Assembly: GCA_017547245.1 (NCBI GenBank)
Contig: JAFYQD010000005.1
Coordinates: forward strand, 1-49,983
Direction of reading: 5' to 3'
Length of the DNA: 49,983 nt
From: Oscillospiraceae bacterium
Lineage (GTDB): Bacteria; Bacillota; Clostridia; Oscillospirales; Ruminococcaceae
The notes below the pieces were generated by a model. It worked only from the letters and a program-made list of their open reading frames with translations. It made no database searches and was not told the origin of the DNA. Numbering within the stretch: position 1 is the stretch's first letter; every line of letters starts with the position of its first letter. The position numbers and the translations under genes are program-made. Positions 1 through 8,308 of the stretch are shown here, piece by piece.

Positions 1-775
1 CACCTACGCTCTTGATGTCGGGAATTGCAATGAAATACTGCCATACCTTGCCTGCCAGACCGTTCAGGTCGAATTCTTCGCGCAGGATTGCGTCTGCTTC
101 ACGCAGTGCGTGCAGACGGTCACGGGTGATAGCACCCAGGCAGCGTACGCCCAGGCCGGGGCCGGGGAAGGGCTGACGGTATACCATGGCATGGGGCAGG
201 CCCAGAGCTTCGCCTACTACACGAACCTCGTCCTTATACAGCAGACGGACGGGTTCCACCAGTTCAAACTGCATATCTTCGGGCAGGCCGCCAACGTTGT
301 GGTGAGCCTTTACGCCGTCGCTTTCCAGAATGTCGGGGTAAATGGTACCCTGTGCCAGGAAGGAAATGCCCTCCAGCTTACCGGCTTCTTCATCAAAAAC
401 CTTGATGAATTCGTTGCCGATGATCTTACGCTTCTGTTCGGGAGCAGCAACACCGGCCAGCAAATCAAGGAAGCGGTCGGTGGCATCGATGTAGATCAGA
501 TTGGTATCCAGTTCTTTGCCGAACACTTCAATAACCTGTTCGCTTTCGCCCTTGCGCATCAGGCCGTGGTTAACATGTACACAAACCAGCTGTTTGCCGA
601 TGGCCTTGATCAGCAGGGCTGCAACAACCGAACTGTCTACGCCGCCGGAAAGAGCCAGCAGCACCTTTTTATCACCAACCTGTGCACGAACTTCGGCAAC
701 CTGTTCTTCAATGAACTTATTGGCCAGTTCAAGGGTGGTGATGCGAGCCATATCTTCGGGACGCTTGTTAAACAT
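1..775 (-). CDS. guaA: GMP synthetase ATP-pyrophosphatase subunit (single-domain GuaA), 3' end outside window
   Basis: This enzyme adenylates XMP and aminates it to GMP, the last step of guanine nucleotide synthesis. About 258 residues are visible. The N-type ATP-pyrophosphatase P-loop SGGVDSS lies at residues 43-49, and the dimerisation domain motif QPFPGPGLG follows further on. The ATG at 775 is preceded by GGAGGA and a good promoter, and translation begins directly at the helix leading into the pyrophosphatase domain. The roughly 190-residue class I glutaminase domain that normally precedes it in bacterial GuaA is therefore absent. A separate glutaminase subunit (as in archaea) or use of free ammonia would be needed; no such gene is in this window. 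The C-terminal ~50 residues lie beyond position 1. The family call is very firm; the single-domain architecture is seen directly. Confidence 0.93.
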   Translation of the reverse strand, partial: MFNKRPEDMARITTLELANKFIEEQVAEVRAQVGDKKVLLALSGGVDSSVVAALLIKAIGKQLVCVHVNHGLMRKGESEQVIEVFGKELDTNLIYIDATDRFLDLLAGVAAPEQKRKIIGNEFIKVFDEEAGKLEGISFLAQGTIYPDILESDGVKAHHNVGGLPEDMQFELVEPVRLLYKDEVRVVGEALGLPHAMVYRQPFPGPGLGVRCLGAITRDRLHALREADAILREEFDLNGLAGKVWQYFIAIPDIKSVG

Positions 776-846
776 GGAACATTCCTCCACTTCAAACTCA
801 CTGAAAACTCTCTATTTCCAGTCGTGAATATTTACTTACCTTTCAA

Positions 847-875
847 AGTGTAACAGGTAATTTTTTCGCTGTCAA
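847..875 (-). promoter_or_regulatory. Sigma-A type promoter of guaA
   Basis: Read on the minus strand, TTGACA (875-870) is followed after 17 bp by TACACT (852-847). The transcript leader of about 65 nt shows no purine riboswitch-like structure. The rest of the 776-975 gap is AT-rich and I see no further gene in it. Confidence 0.6.
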
Positions 876-975
876 TCGTCCGAAACCAACTGATTTGCCT
901 CACAAAAAATTTTGTAACAATGCAAAATTGTTGACTTCTCACGCTTTAATTTTTGATTTTTTTTACGACACCAAA

Positions 976-2412
976 TCAAAGCTTTTTCAAAAGATGTACA
1001 TAGAATTCCACCGCACGGATCAGGGTCTCTATGGGGATACGTTCATTGTGGCCATGGATGGTCGCTCTTTGTTCAGCACTTAAATACATGGCAGAAAAAC
1101 GATAGACCTTATCGGAGATGGCACCATAGTGACGGGAGTCGCTGGCTGCCATCATCAGGTAGGGCGAAACAATGGCGTCGGGCCAGGTTTGACGGATGGC
1201 CAGCTTAAGCTTATCCCAGCCCTCCCCTTCCGTTACCGAACAACGGGAAGGATTGGAACCATCCACCACCGAAACAGAAATCTTATCGTTATCGATGACC
1301 TTTTTCAGATATTCAACTGCCGAACCGATGGTATCTTCCCCCAAAAGGCGCATGTTTATGCCAAAGTTTGCGGAAGGAGGCAGCACGTTGTAGGCTTTGC
1401 TGCCCTGCATACGGGTAACCGCCACAGTGGTGCGCAGCATAGCATTGATTTCTCCGCCCGAGCTTTTGGCCCAGATATCCAGCACAGGGCTGAAAAGCCA
1501 CAGGTTTGCAAAAACCATGCGGAACAGGAAGGTGGAATTGCGGCCCATCACATCAAACATTTCGGCCACAGGCTTGGTCATCTGATAGCGGAAGGGTTTG
1601 TTTTCAATATTGGTTACGGCCTTGCTGAGCTGGCCAAGAATGGTGTGCTTGGGAGGGGTGGAAGCATGTCCGCCCTGAGACTCCATGGAAAAATCAAGGT
1701 CGACGGCGCCCTTTTCGGCAATACCGATGAGGGCACTGCGCTTTTTGACACCGGGGAAAACCTTTTCTACAACCGCTCCCCCTTCGTCCAATACAAGGGC
1801 AGGTTCAACGCCCTTTTCCTTCAGATACTCCACAATTTTGGGGCAGCTGTCGCCGGAAACCTCTTCCTCTCCGGAAAAGGCAAAATACAGGTCGTTTTCG
1901 GGCACAAAGCCTTCGCCCAAAAGATACTCCAAAGCTTCCATGGCTCCGCAAAGGGTACCCTTGGTATCCAACGTGCCGCGTCCCCACAGTTCCCCATTTT
2001 CCACAATGCCCTCAAAGGCAGGTTTTTCCCAGCCGCTTTCTTCTACAGGCACCACATCATAGTGGGACATGCAGATGGCAGGAGACTTGGAGGATTTGCC
2101 GGGAAAATGATAAAGCATACCGGTAGTACCAATCTTTTCAAGGCTGCAGGCTGCATGAATTCTGGGGAAACGTTCCGCAAGAAGGGATTGGAACTTTTCG
2201 AACTCAGCCCAGTCAATTTTGCTGCTGTCCATATAAGAAACGGTCTTGCAGCGGATCATTGCGGCCATGTCTTCCACAATCTTATCCTGATCCAGGGGGA
2301 TTTCGGTCACTTCAACTGGGGTTTCAAACTCCGGCTTAAACTTCAGGGTACGAATGACAACAACAAGTGCCAGTGCGGCAATGGCAGCAAGAACAACATA
2401 GAGAATAATCAT
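976..2412 (-). CDS. Membrane-anchored M20 family metallopeptidase
   Basis: A dizinc aminoacylase/carboxypeptidase-like hydrolase of the M20 family, close in layout to the PM20D1 and carboxypeptidase S type. An N-terminal membrane segment (residues 1-22) is followed by the catalytic domain: metal-binding MSHYDVVP near residue 117, GRGTLDTKG with the bridging Asp near 149, SGEEE with the catalytic Glu near 183, VLDEGG, and a C-terminal DSRHYG histidine. The start is taken at ATG 2412, which shares one base with the upstream stop (TAATG) and has AAGGG at a good distance; ATG 2421 is possible but too close to that site. It is the third gene of an operon with two membrane proteins, which suggests that a transported peptide or N-acyl amino acid is its substrate. 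That role is inference; the family is clear. Confidence 0.88.
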   Translation of the reverse strand: MIILYVVLAAIAALALVVVIRTLKFKPEFETPVEVTEIPLDQDKIVEDMAAMIRCKTVSYMDSSKIDWAEFEKFQSLLAERFPRIHAACSLEKIGTTGMLYHFPGKSSKSPAICMSHYDVVPVEESGWEKPAFEGIVENGELWGRGTLDTKGTLCGAMEALEYLLGEGFVPENDLYFAFSGEEEVSGDSCPKIVEYLKEKGVEPALVLDEGGAVVEKVFPGVKKRSALIGIAEKGAVDLDFSMESQGGHASTPPKHTILGQLSKAVTNIENKPFRYQMTKPVAEMFDVMGRNSTFLFRMVFANLWLFSPVLDIWAKSSGGEINAMLRTTVAVTRMQGSKAYNVLPPSANFGINMRLLGEDTIGSAVEYLKKVIDNDKISVSVVDGSNPSRCSVTEGEGWDKLKLAIRQTWPDAIVSPYLMMAASDSRHYGAISDKVYRFSAMYLSAEQRATIHGHNERIPIETLIRAVEFYVHLLKKL

Positions 2413-3065
2413 TACAGCCATCCCTTCTTATACATGATGCGTCCTGCGCCCAGTGCAACCAATACACCAACGGGAACCAAAACACCCACAGAACTTCCCA
2501 GAGAAGGAACTGCCAGGAAAAGGGCAACCATAAAGATAAGAGGTGCAATGGACAGCTTCCAGTTTTTGCTGATGTATACCACAGCCAAGCCGCCAAAAAG
2601 TGCGGGCAGGATGTTATCAAAGGCAGGCTTGAGCACAGGAGAGTTGAGGATGGGGGCCAGCATAGCCAGCAGCACAACACCCAGCACCAGCACCAAGGTG
2701 GTAATAATGGAGCAGGTGGCAATGGCTATGGTGGAGATGACTTCGCCCTCTTCGGTGCCGGGTTTTACCTCGGCATTCTCCATGGCGTTAAGGGCGCTGG
2801 GAGCCTTAAGGCTGGTAAGGTTGCCTGTAACAAAGGCAAGGTATGTACCGCCGGTACCCAGCATGGGGGTATAGGTGATAACCTCGATGGCGCCCACCGT
2901 CCAATAGATGGGGGCAACGCCCAACAGACCCTTGAGAACAGCAGTAATTTCGGGCCAGGCGTTGAAGTGGAGACAGATGACAATGGGAACCATAGCCACC
3001 ACAACAGCTGCGGTCCAAATCCAAAGCTTACCGTAACGATCGGTTTCCTGCATATAATTACGCAT
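2412..3065 (-). CDS. Multi-spanning membrane protein, transporter-like, function unknown
   Basis: A 217-residue hydrophobic protein with about five to six predicted membrane segments and a small-residue-rich loop (GTGGTYLAF) around residues 70-80. I do not recognise a named family with certainty. It starts 14 bp after the DUF5058-like gene with an AGGAGG site and is overlapped at its stop by the M20 peptidase start, so the three genes are almost surely co-translated. Together with the preceding protein it could form a two-part secondary transporter feeding the peptidase, but this is inferred from context only. Confidence 0.75.
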   Translation of the reverse strand: MRNYMQETDRYGKLWIWTAAVVVAMVPIVICLHFNAWPEITAVLKGLLGVAPIYWTVGAIEVITYTPMLGTGGTYLAFVTGNLTSLKAPSALNAMENAEVKPGTEEGEVISTIAIATCSIITTLVLVLGVVLLAMLAPILNSPVLKPAFDNILPALFGGLAVVYISKNWKLSIAPLIFMVALFLAVPSLGSSVGVLVPVGVLVALGAGRIMYKKGWL

Positions 3066-3079
3066 TGTTCTCCACCTCC

Positions 3080-3802
3080 TTAAACCAAAATCGGGGTGAT
3101 GATGGCAGCAAATGCCATGGCACCCACCATACTGATAGACAGCGCATAGGTTTCAAGCCAAACCATTTTGCACTTTTTGATAAGCAATCCGCACACGCCC
3201 ATCAGCACAGCCGAGAACAGCAGTACAAAAATGGGAATCCAACCGGCAATGCCGCTGCGGATATCCGAAAAGACCATACCCAAAAATGCCGAAATCATGC
3301 CAAGGAACATGGAGGTCATAAAGATATCGCTCCACTTGCTGTCCTTGTTCTTCAGCTTCAGCATGCCGCCCTGAATCTTTTTCATCAGGATGGGAGGAAG
3401 AATGATGCTGGGCATGATACCCAGGGTCATTACCCAGGCAATGGCGGTGTATACCTTGGGGTCGGTGATCATTTCAGAAAGGGACACGCCCAGAGCATTG
3501 GCAGTGGAAGTGGCGGCCGGAAGCTCGTAGGTAAGGGCGCCGATAACGCTGAGGCGAATCCAAGGGAGAGGAATGCCCAAAAACTTGGAAAGCGTTACAA
3601 TACCGATAAGGATTGAAACCGCCGGAGCAATGGTAAAAATGGCGGTAGACAGAATGGTCTTTTTTAGTTTTTGATCGGTCATGCCCAGCTCTTTGCCGCG
3701 CTTATAGGCACGAACCAAAAAGAAAACAGACTGTGCCAAAACGAACAAAATGACCGCTGTGGCAACCAGATACAAAAAAGTACTGTTGGGATTAAACTGC
3801 AT
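3080..3802 (-). CDS. DUF5058-like integral membrane protein
   Basis: A 240-residue membrane protein starting NPNSTFLYLV and carrying about six membrane helices. It matches what I remember of the DUF5058 family in Firmicutes, whose function is unknown. The ATG at 3802 is chosen because GGAGGGG sits 8-9 bases upstream; an in-frame ATG at 3838 lies inside the promoter. It leads the operon with the 217-residue membrane protein and the M20 peptidase, and the set may act in uptake and hydrolysis of an amidated or acylated amino acid. The operon is seen in sequence, the substrate is unknown. Confidence 0.78.
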   Translation of the reverse strand: MQFNPNSTFLYLVATAVILFVLAQSVFFLVRAYKRGKELGMTDQKLKKTILSTAIFTIAPAVSILIGIVTLSKFLGIPLPWIRLSVIGALTYELPAATSTANALGVSLSEMITDPKVYTAIAWVMTLGIMPSIILPPILMKKIQGGMLKLKNKDSKWSDIFMTSMFLGMISAFLGMVFSDIRSGIAGWIPIFVLLFSAVLMGVCGLLIKKCKMVWLETYALSISMVGAMAFAAIITPILV

Positions 3803-3837
3803 GGTTGTTCCCCTCCATCTTACAAGGATATGCCTCA

Positions 3838-3866
3838 ATTATACCCCCTTGAACTTTGACTGTAAA
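3838..3866 (-). promoter_or_regulatory. Promoter of the DUF5058/M20 peptidase operon
   Basis: Minus strand TTTACA (3866-3861), 17 bp, TATAAT (3843-3838). It begins immediately after the T-tract of the upstream terminator. Confidence 0.65.
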
Positions 3867-3903
3867 GCAAAAAAGAAAGCGCTCTGCCAAAGGGCAGAGC
3901 GCT
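3867..3903 (-). terminator. Intrinsic terminator, hairpin with T-rich flanks on both sides
   Basis: Perfect 11-bp stem (3878-3888 with 3893-3903) around a 4-base loop. On the minus strand it ends in a T-rich tract and would close the degenerate GH2 gene; the plus strand also has a T-rich tail. Confidence 0.85.
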
Positions 3904-3924
3904 ATTTTTCTTTTACAGCCTATA

Positions 3925-4683
3925 TTACTTTCTGGGTTTTTTGATCTTGTTCAGCTTGGCATTCAGTTCAAGCAGCTGTTCCTTGGTGAACTTTGCGTCG
4001 GTCATACCACCCATCAGGGTCAGCAGACGCAGAACAGTGAATCCGCCCATCATGGACATCATATCGGCATTCACTTCAAAACCCATGACCTTGCCGGGTT
4101 CTTCCTTGCCATCCTTGCCCTTCTTGCCGCCCAACAGCTTGCCTGCCAAAGAGGCAAACAGCATTTTGCCGGGAATGGTGCTGATAACGTCACTCATCTT
4201 GTCGTTGAGGGACAGGTATCCTTCGGGAGCGTCGATGTCAAACCAGTTAAGAACAGCGCCTTCTTCCTTCAGACGGTAGGCAGGGTTGAATTCGGCAACC
4301 TTGCGGATCACGCTTTCGTCACGGCATTCACCTGCAACAGCAACCAGAGCAGTTTCACCGTTGTTGGGAACGTCAAAGTAGAAGAAATGATCTTCGGCGG
4401 TCTTTTTGCCCAGACTTTCGCCGTTGGCAAACAGTTCCACCTCGGACAGGTTGGAGTAAACGGTTACCTTGGTCACATCTTCCACATGGTCGATGTAACG
4501 CTTGCCGCACAGCTGAACAAAAGGATCATCATTCAACCATGCCTTGTAGGCATAGAAGAAGTCCTTCTTGTACTTGCGCTCAAAGGTTACCAGGCCCTTG
4601 TGGTTCTGGCCGTTTTCGCCGCCTTCGTTACGGGCGTCGGCGATGGTTCCGGCCGCATCCAGCGCTAACCCACATACATACAA
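3925..4683 (-). pseudogene. C-terminal remnant of a GH2 beta-galactosidase-like glycosidase
   Basis: The open frame encodes about 240 residues that match only the tail of GH2 glycosidases: the end of the catalytic barrel (DARNEGGENGQNHKGL followed by FERKYKKD) and the DUF4982-type beta-sandwich (VTVYSNLSEVELFANGESLG), then a Gly/Met-rich C-terminus ending in KKPRK. The upstream two thirds, including the sugar-binding and catalytic residues, are missing. The frame opens with a TTG that has no ribosome binding site, and homology stops near 4650, about 30 bp from the terminator of the neighbouring HAD gene. This looks like a deletion that removed the 5' part. The remaining reading frame is intact over 240 codons, so the event may be recent, or the tail may be under some selection. 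Confidence 0.8.
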
Positions 4684-4719
4684 AAAAGACCTGACTACTT
4701 GGTAGTCAGGTCTTTTTTT
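4682..4719 (-). terminator. Intrinsic terminator of HAD phosphatase gene
   Basis: Perfect 11-bp stem (4688-4698 with 4702-4712), 3-base loop, minus-strand T6 tract. The stop codon of the HAD gene lies at its foot. Confidence 0.88.
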
Positions 4720-5362
4720 ATAAAATCAACATGGGAATATCCTCTACGCTGCATACAATATTAGTAGCCCCGGCAGCTTCTAATTCTTCTTTGCTGCCAT
4801 AGCCATACAAAACTCCAATCGAATCTATTCCTATCTGATTTGCTCCAATAATATCGTGTTCTCTGTCCCCTACCATTACAACACGGTCAAGCTGTGTAAT
4901 GGAACAGCTTTGTAGTGCATAAGCAATAACATCGGCTTTTTTGATGCGGCTACCGTCCATGGTGGCACCTGCCACAAAATCAAACCAACCATCAATTCTA
5001 AAATGCTCCAAAATTTTCCCGGCAAAAAGCTCCGGTTTTGAGGTAGCCAAAATTATCTTTTTACCATTCCTTTTCAACCGGGAAAGCATCGCCTCCACAC
5101 CGGGGTAGACCTTATTTTCAAAAATACCTTTTTCACGATAGTATTCCCGATAGACCTCTACCGCCAGTTTGCTGTCCTCCTGCGAAAAACCAAAATACTT
5201 TCGGAAAGACTCATCCAGCGGCGGGCCGATAAAACAATTCAGGCTGGCTTTGTCCTCCACCTCTATGTTCCATCGTTTTAACGCATATGCTGTTGAATTG
5301 GTAATACCCAAACCAGGATCGGTCAATGTTCCGTCCAGATCAAACAGAATAATATCGTACAT
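4718..5362 (-). CDS. HAD superfamily hydrolase, phosphoglycolate phosphatase-like
   Basis: A 214-residue subfamily IA haloacid dehalogenase-type phosphatase. Motif I is FDLDGTL near residues 6-12 with the nucleophilic Asp, motif II ATSKP near residue 106, and motif IV GDREHD near 162. The insert after motif I is the alpha-helical cap of Gph/PhnX-type enzymes. The ATG at 5362 is preceded by GGAGGG; an upstream in-frame ATG lies within the preceding hairpin. It follows murJ by 48 bp with a terminator-like palindrome between. The natural substrate (phosphoglycolate or another small phosphoester) cannot be told from the sequence. A paralogue with the same architecture lies at 10301-10966. Confidence 0.85.
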   Translation of the reverse strand: MYDIILFDLDGTLTDPGLGITNSTAYALKRWNIEVEDKASLNCFIGPPLDESFRKYFGFSQEDSKLAVEVYREYYREKGIFENKVYPGVEAMLSRLKRNGKKIILATSKPELFAGKILEHFRIDGWFDFVAGATMDGSRIKKADVIAYALQSCSITQLDRVVMVGDREHDIIGANQIGIDSIGVLYGYGSKEELEAAGATNIVCSVEDIPMLIL

Positions 5363-5381
5363 CGTTTCCCTCCTATAACAG

Positions 5382-5407
5382 AAAGCCACCCTGCAGGGTG
5401 GCTTTTT
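5382..5407. terminator. 24-bp perfect palindrome between murJ and the HAD gene, terminator-like
   Basis: Twelve-base arms (5382-5393, 5394-5405) form a perfect hairpin. The T-run is better on the plus strand than on the minus strand, where the genes lie, so termination of murJ may be partial and the HAD gene may be served by read-through. I see no convincing separate promoter for the HAD gene. Confidence 0.6.
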
Positions 5408-5410
5408 CAG

Positions 5411-6958
5411 TTAAACATTATCTGCCCTTTTACGGGTAACGGCCTGATAGGCACCAACAATAAGCTGGGCCATTTCTCGGGTTTGCAGCAGCAGCAATAC
5501 CACCACATAAACCACCACGCCGGCACAGGCGGCAGCAACCATGGGCAGCAGGGGTGCATCGGTTTTAAGCAAGGTTTCAACACCCCAATAGGCACCCTTT
5601 GCCGCAGCAAGCATCGCACCGGTGCCCACAACCATTTTGATGCCGCTGATGAGCAAACTGCGCCAGCCCATGCGGCCAATCTTGCGTCGGAGGCTTATCA
5701 TCAAAGCCACAACTGTGATGATGCTGGAAAGGCTGGTGGCCAGAGCCAGACCCTTGTGGGCCATAGAACCCACCAGGGCATAGTTGAGGATGATATTGAG
5801 CACCACCGCAACAATGGAATTTATGGTGGGAATTTTGGTATCCTGCATGGAATAAAAGACGTTGGAAAGAACGTCACGATAGCTGTAGAAAATAAGACCG
5901 ATGGAGTAGAAAGCCAGCGATTCGGCCGTGAGGGTGACCGCCGTCTGGTCAAAGGCACCGCGTTCAAACAGAATGCGGATGATGGGTTCGGCAAAGAAGA
6001 TGAGGGCAGCAGACATGGGCAGAACAATCAGGGTAACCATACCCATGCCGCCCCGGGTGGTCTTTTTGATGCTGCGCATATTGTTCTTTGCGCTTTGACG
6101 GGAAAGCTGAGGGAACACCGCGGTAATCAGCGATACAACAAAAACCGAGGTAACCACACCAAACACACGGTTGGCATAGTTAAGGGCCGAAACGCTGCCT
6201 TCGACCAAGGTGGAGCCCAGCGAACGGTCAATAAGAGCATTGATCTGGATGATGGTGCGGCCTGCAAAAATGGGCAGTACAAGCTTCATCAGTTTGTGCA
6301 GGTAGGGGTCCCCCAGCTTAAGCTGGGGCCAGTATGCATAGCCTTTTTTGAGCGCAACGCCCAACAGCATACCCACAGCCACAGCATAGCCCAAAACAGG
6401 GCCCATGCCCAGAACGACGGTGGAATTGTTTTTGGAAAGCAGAATGGTGATAATGACCAATATGTTCATGGGAACGCTGACCAGACCAACCGCCACAAAG
6501 CTGCCCTTCATCTGCAGATAGCCCTGCAGCATATAAGACAGGGCGATAAACAGCAGCGAGATGACCATGATGCGTGCCAGCGCAACGGTAAAGGCAAAGG
6601 TCTGCTGGTCAAAGCCCACCGCAAACAGCTTTACAATGGGTTCGGCAAATGCCTGGAAAACGCCCACAATCAAGGTGGAAATGATCAGAATCATCGAGGT
6701 GGTGCTGTTGTGGAACTGCTGCAGCTTTTTGGGGTTGTTGACCTCCAGCTCGCTGTAAATTGAAATATAGCAGGTCATGATAGCGGTGCCCAAACCGGCA
6801 TAAATAACCGTGGGAATGGAGAAGCAGATGACGTAAGCATCGCTGATGGCACCCGCACCAAAGCAATAGGCCAAAACCAATTCACGCACAAAGCCAAGCA
6901 GCTTTGCCAGCACGGTGGTAGCCATCAGGATGATGGTATATTTTGCGGTTTTGTTCAT
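5411..6958 (-). CDS. murJ: Lipid II flippase MurJ
   Basis: A 515-residue integral membrane protein of the MviN/MurJ branch of the MOP flippase superfamily, which moves lipid II across the cytoplasmic membrane during peptidoglycan synthesis. About fourteen membrane segments are visible, with family landmarks GFVRELVLAYCFGAG near residue 22, the RSLGSTLVEGSVSALNYA stretch in the middle, and ERGAFD near residue 340. The ATG at 6958 is supported by GGGAGGT about eight bases upstream; a start at 6982 has no such site. It stands alone rather than in the dcw cluster 14 kb away. I see no strong promoter; a TAAAAT preceded by TGTGG around 7004-7015 could be an extended -10 element. Confidence 0.95.
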   Translation of the reverse strand: MNKTAKYTIILMATTVLAKLLGFVRELVLAYCFGAGAISDAYVICFSIPTVIYAGLGTAIMTCYISIYSELEVNNPKKLQQFHNSTTSMILIISTLIVGVFQAFAEPIVKLFAVGFDQQTFAFTVALARIMVISLLFIALSYMLQGYLQMKGSFVAVGLVSVPMNILVIITILLSKNNSTVVLGMGPVLGYAVAVGMLLGVALKKGYAYWPQLKLGDPYLHKLMKLVLPIFAGRTIIQINALIDRSLGSTLVEGSVSALNYANRVFGVVTSVFVVSLITAVFPQLSRQSAKNNMRSIKKTTRGGMGMVTLIVLPMSAALIFFAEPIIRILFERGAFDQTAVTLTAESLAFYSIGLIFYSYRDVLSNVFYSMQDTKIPTINSIVAVVLNIILNYALVGSMAHKGLALATSLSSIITVVALMISLRRKIGRMGWRSLLISGIKMVVGTGAMLAAAKGAYWGVETLLKTDAPLLPMVAAACAGVVVYVVVLLLLQTREMAQLIVGAYQAVTRKRADNV

Positions 6959-7107
6959 GGTGGGGCACCTCCCTTCGGTCAATATCTATTCGTGAAGTAA
7001 TATTTTACCACACAATAGCGGTTTCCGTCCACTATTCCGCCTGCTTTTTCATAAAAGAACTGTTTGGAGTTTATTCGGCAAGGAACAAAATCATTCCCCA
7101 CAAAGCA

Positions 7108-7133
7108 CAAACCGACCCTTACGGATCGGTTTG
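7108..7133 (-). terminator. Hairpin after the DHHW gene
   Basis: Eight-base arms (7108-7115, 7126-7133) five bases after the stop codon; the T-tract is interrupted, so termination may be weak. Confidence 0.5.
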
Positions 7134-7138
7134 AAAAA

Positions 7139-8293
7139 TCAGTAACGCAGTTTTGCCAGATTGGTGTCCTGCACAAAGTTCATATAGTTGTACATCAGCA
7201 GAACATCGTCAAAGGGCTCTTCCCCGGCCTGCTGCAGCACAGCGCTGAGGCTGAACACATGACGCAGGTCGACCACCCACACTTCGTCGTAGTTTGCGGT
7301 CAGGAAGGGGGCAAGGCTGTTGCCATAGCTGTCTTTGATCAGCATGACACGCTTGGGGTTTTCCACGCCTTCGTTTACCACAATTTTGGTAAGGCCATGG
7401 TTGCCCCACAGGAAGGAGGCATACTTATCACGAATATCCAGCTTGGAAAGATCGTACATGCCGTCATATTCCTTGCCGTCGATGTTGACATCGGCCACGG
7501 GAAGGTCATACCAGGTGATGACATCCGGCTGAGCGTTGTAAAGCTTTGCCTTGCTGTGGTAGGTGCCGTAGAAGTCGGGCTGTTCTTTGGCATATGCCTT
7601 GAACTGAGAAAGGTCAACAGGCGTCATTCCCTGACTCTGCACATATTCGGCATAGGCGTAGTATGCACCAAGGGTTGTCCAATGGTGGTCGGTGCGGTAG
7701 TAGATATATTCGCCGCTGTGTTCCTGCAAGGGCTTCAGCAGCTCCAGCTTGCTCAGGTTTTCGCCATCAATGCGGGAATACATTTCGTCGATAAGGGGCT
7801 TCTGTGCCACATTGGGGAAAGCGGAAGGAATCTTATCGGAAAGAACTTCGTAAGAGTTGGGAATGACCGCCAGAGTAACATGCTGGTCGGGGTATTTTTC
7901 CAGATACTCGTTTACAAAATTCAGGTTCTTTTCCAGCTGCTGACGGTTTAGCGAGGTATACTTTTCAAACAGATATCCTTCTTTGCCAAAGGATACACCA
8001 TTGTTCTCGATTTTTTGGAGTACCGATTCGGAAATGGACTTCATGGTAATCCATCGGTCACGCCAGATAAACTGGTCGTTGACATATTCCTCATACTCCA
8101 TCGTGTATTCGTTGGCCACCAGCTTTTCTACCGTAAGCTTAGGGCGCTGGTTAAGCACACGGTTTTCCATTTCGGAAAACTTGCGGTTGGTCGAGGTCAT
8201 ATCCATACAGAATACAAAAACCAGAAAAACCACAAACAGGCAAAGCAGCGGATAACGAACTACTTTTTTCAGGTTGGTCACAATTTTTTTCAC
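7139..8293 (-). CDS. DHHW-family (AlgJ/AlgX-like) exported acyl-transfer protein
   Basis: A 384-residue protein with one N-terminal membrane segment (about residues 13-30) and an extracytoplasmic domain of the SGNH/AlgJ-AlgX type. The DHHW signature lies at residues 202-205 within YRTDHHWTT, and a KDSYGNS block (residues about 320-326) carries the likely nucleophilic Ser region. It follows the MBOAT gene by 15 bp. In alginate and related systems such a pair moves an acetyl group across the membrane (MBOAT) and onto a surface glycan (AlgJ-like). Here the accepting polymer is unknown; a wall glycan or exopolysaccharide is the natural inference. Confidence 0.87.
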   Translation of the reverse strand: MKKIVTNLKKVVRYPLLCLFVVFLVFVFCMDMTSTNRKFSEMENRVLNQRPKLTVEKLVANEYTMEYEEYVNDQFIWRDRWITMKSISESVLQKIENNGVSFGKEGYLFEKYTSLNRQQLEKNLNFVNEYLEKYPDQHVTLAVIPNSYEVLSDKIPSAFPNVAQKPLIDEMYSRIDGENLSKLELLKPLQEHSGEYIYYRTDHHWTTLGAYYAYAEYVQSQGMTPVDLSQFKAYAKEQPDFYGTYHSKAKLYNAQPDVITWYDLPVADVNIDGKEYDGMYDLSKLDIRDKYASFLWGNHGLTKIVVNEGVENPKRVMLIKDSYGNSLAPFLTANYDEVWVVDLRHVFSLSAVLQQAGEEPFDDVLLMYNYMNFVQDTNLAKLRY

Positions 8294-8308
8294 AGCTGCT
8301 TCACCTCC

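Noticed and set aside
776-846. Purine riboswitch in front of guaA
   Set aside because: The leader from the predicted start site is only about 65 nt and lacks the paired stems and conserved junction bases.
1129-2874. Long plus-strand open frame of 581 codons opposite the M20 peptidase operon
   Set aside because: It runs antisense to two genes with clear families, has no ribosome binding site, and its protein is a biased composition without domains. Similar long antisense frames occur opposite the dcw genes and valS.
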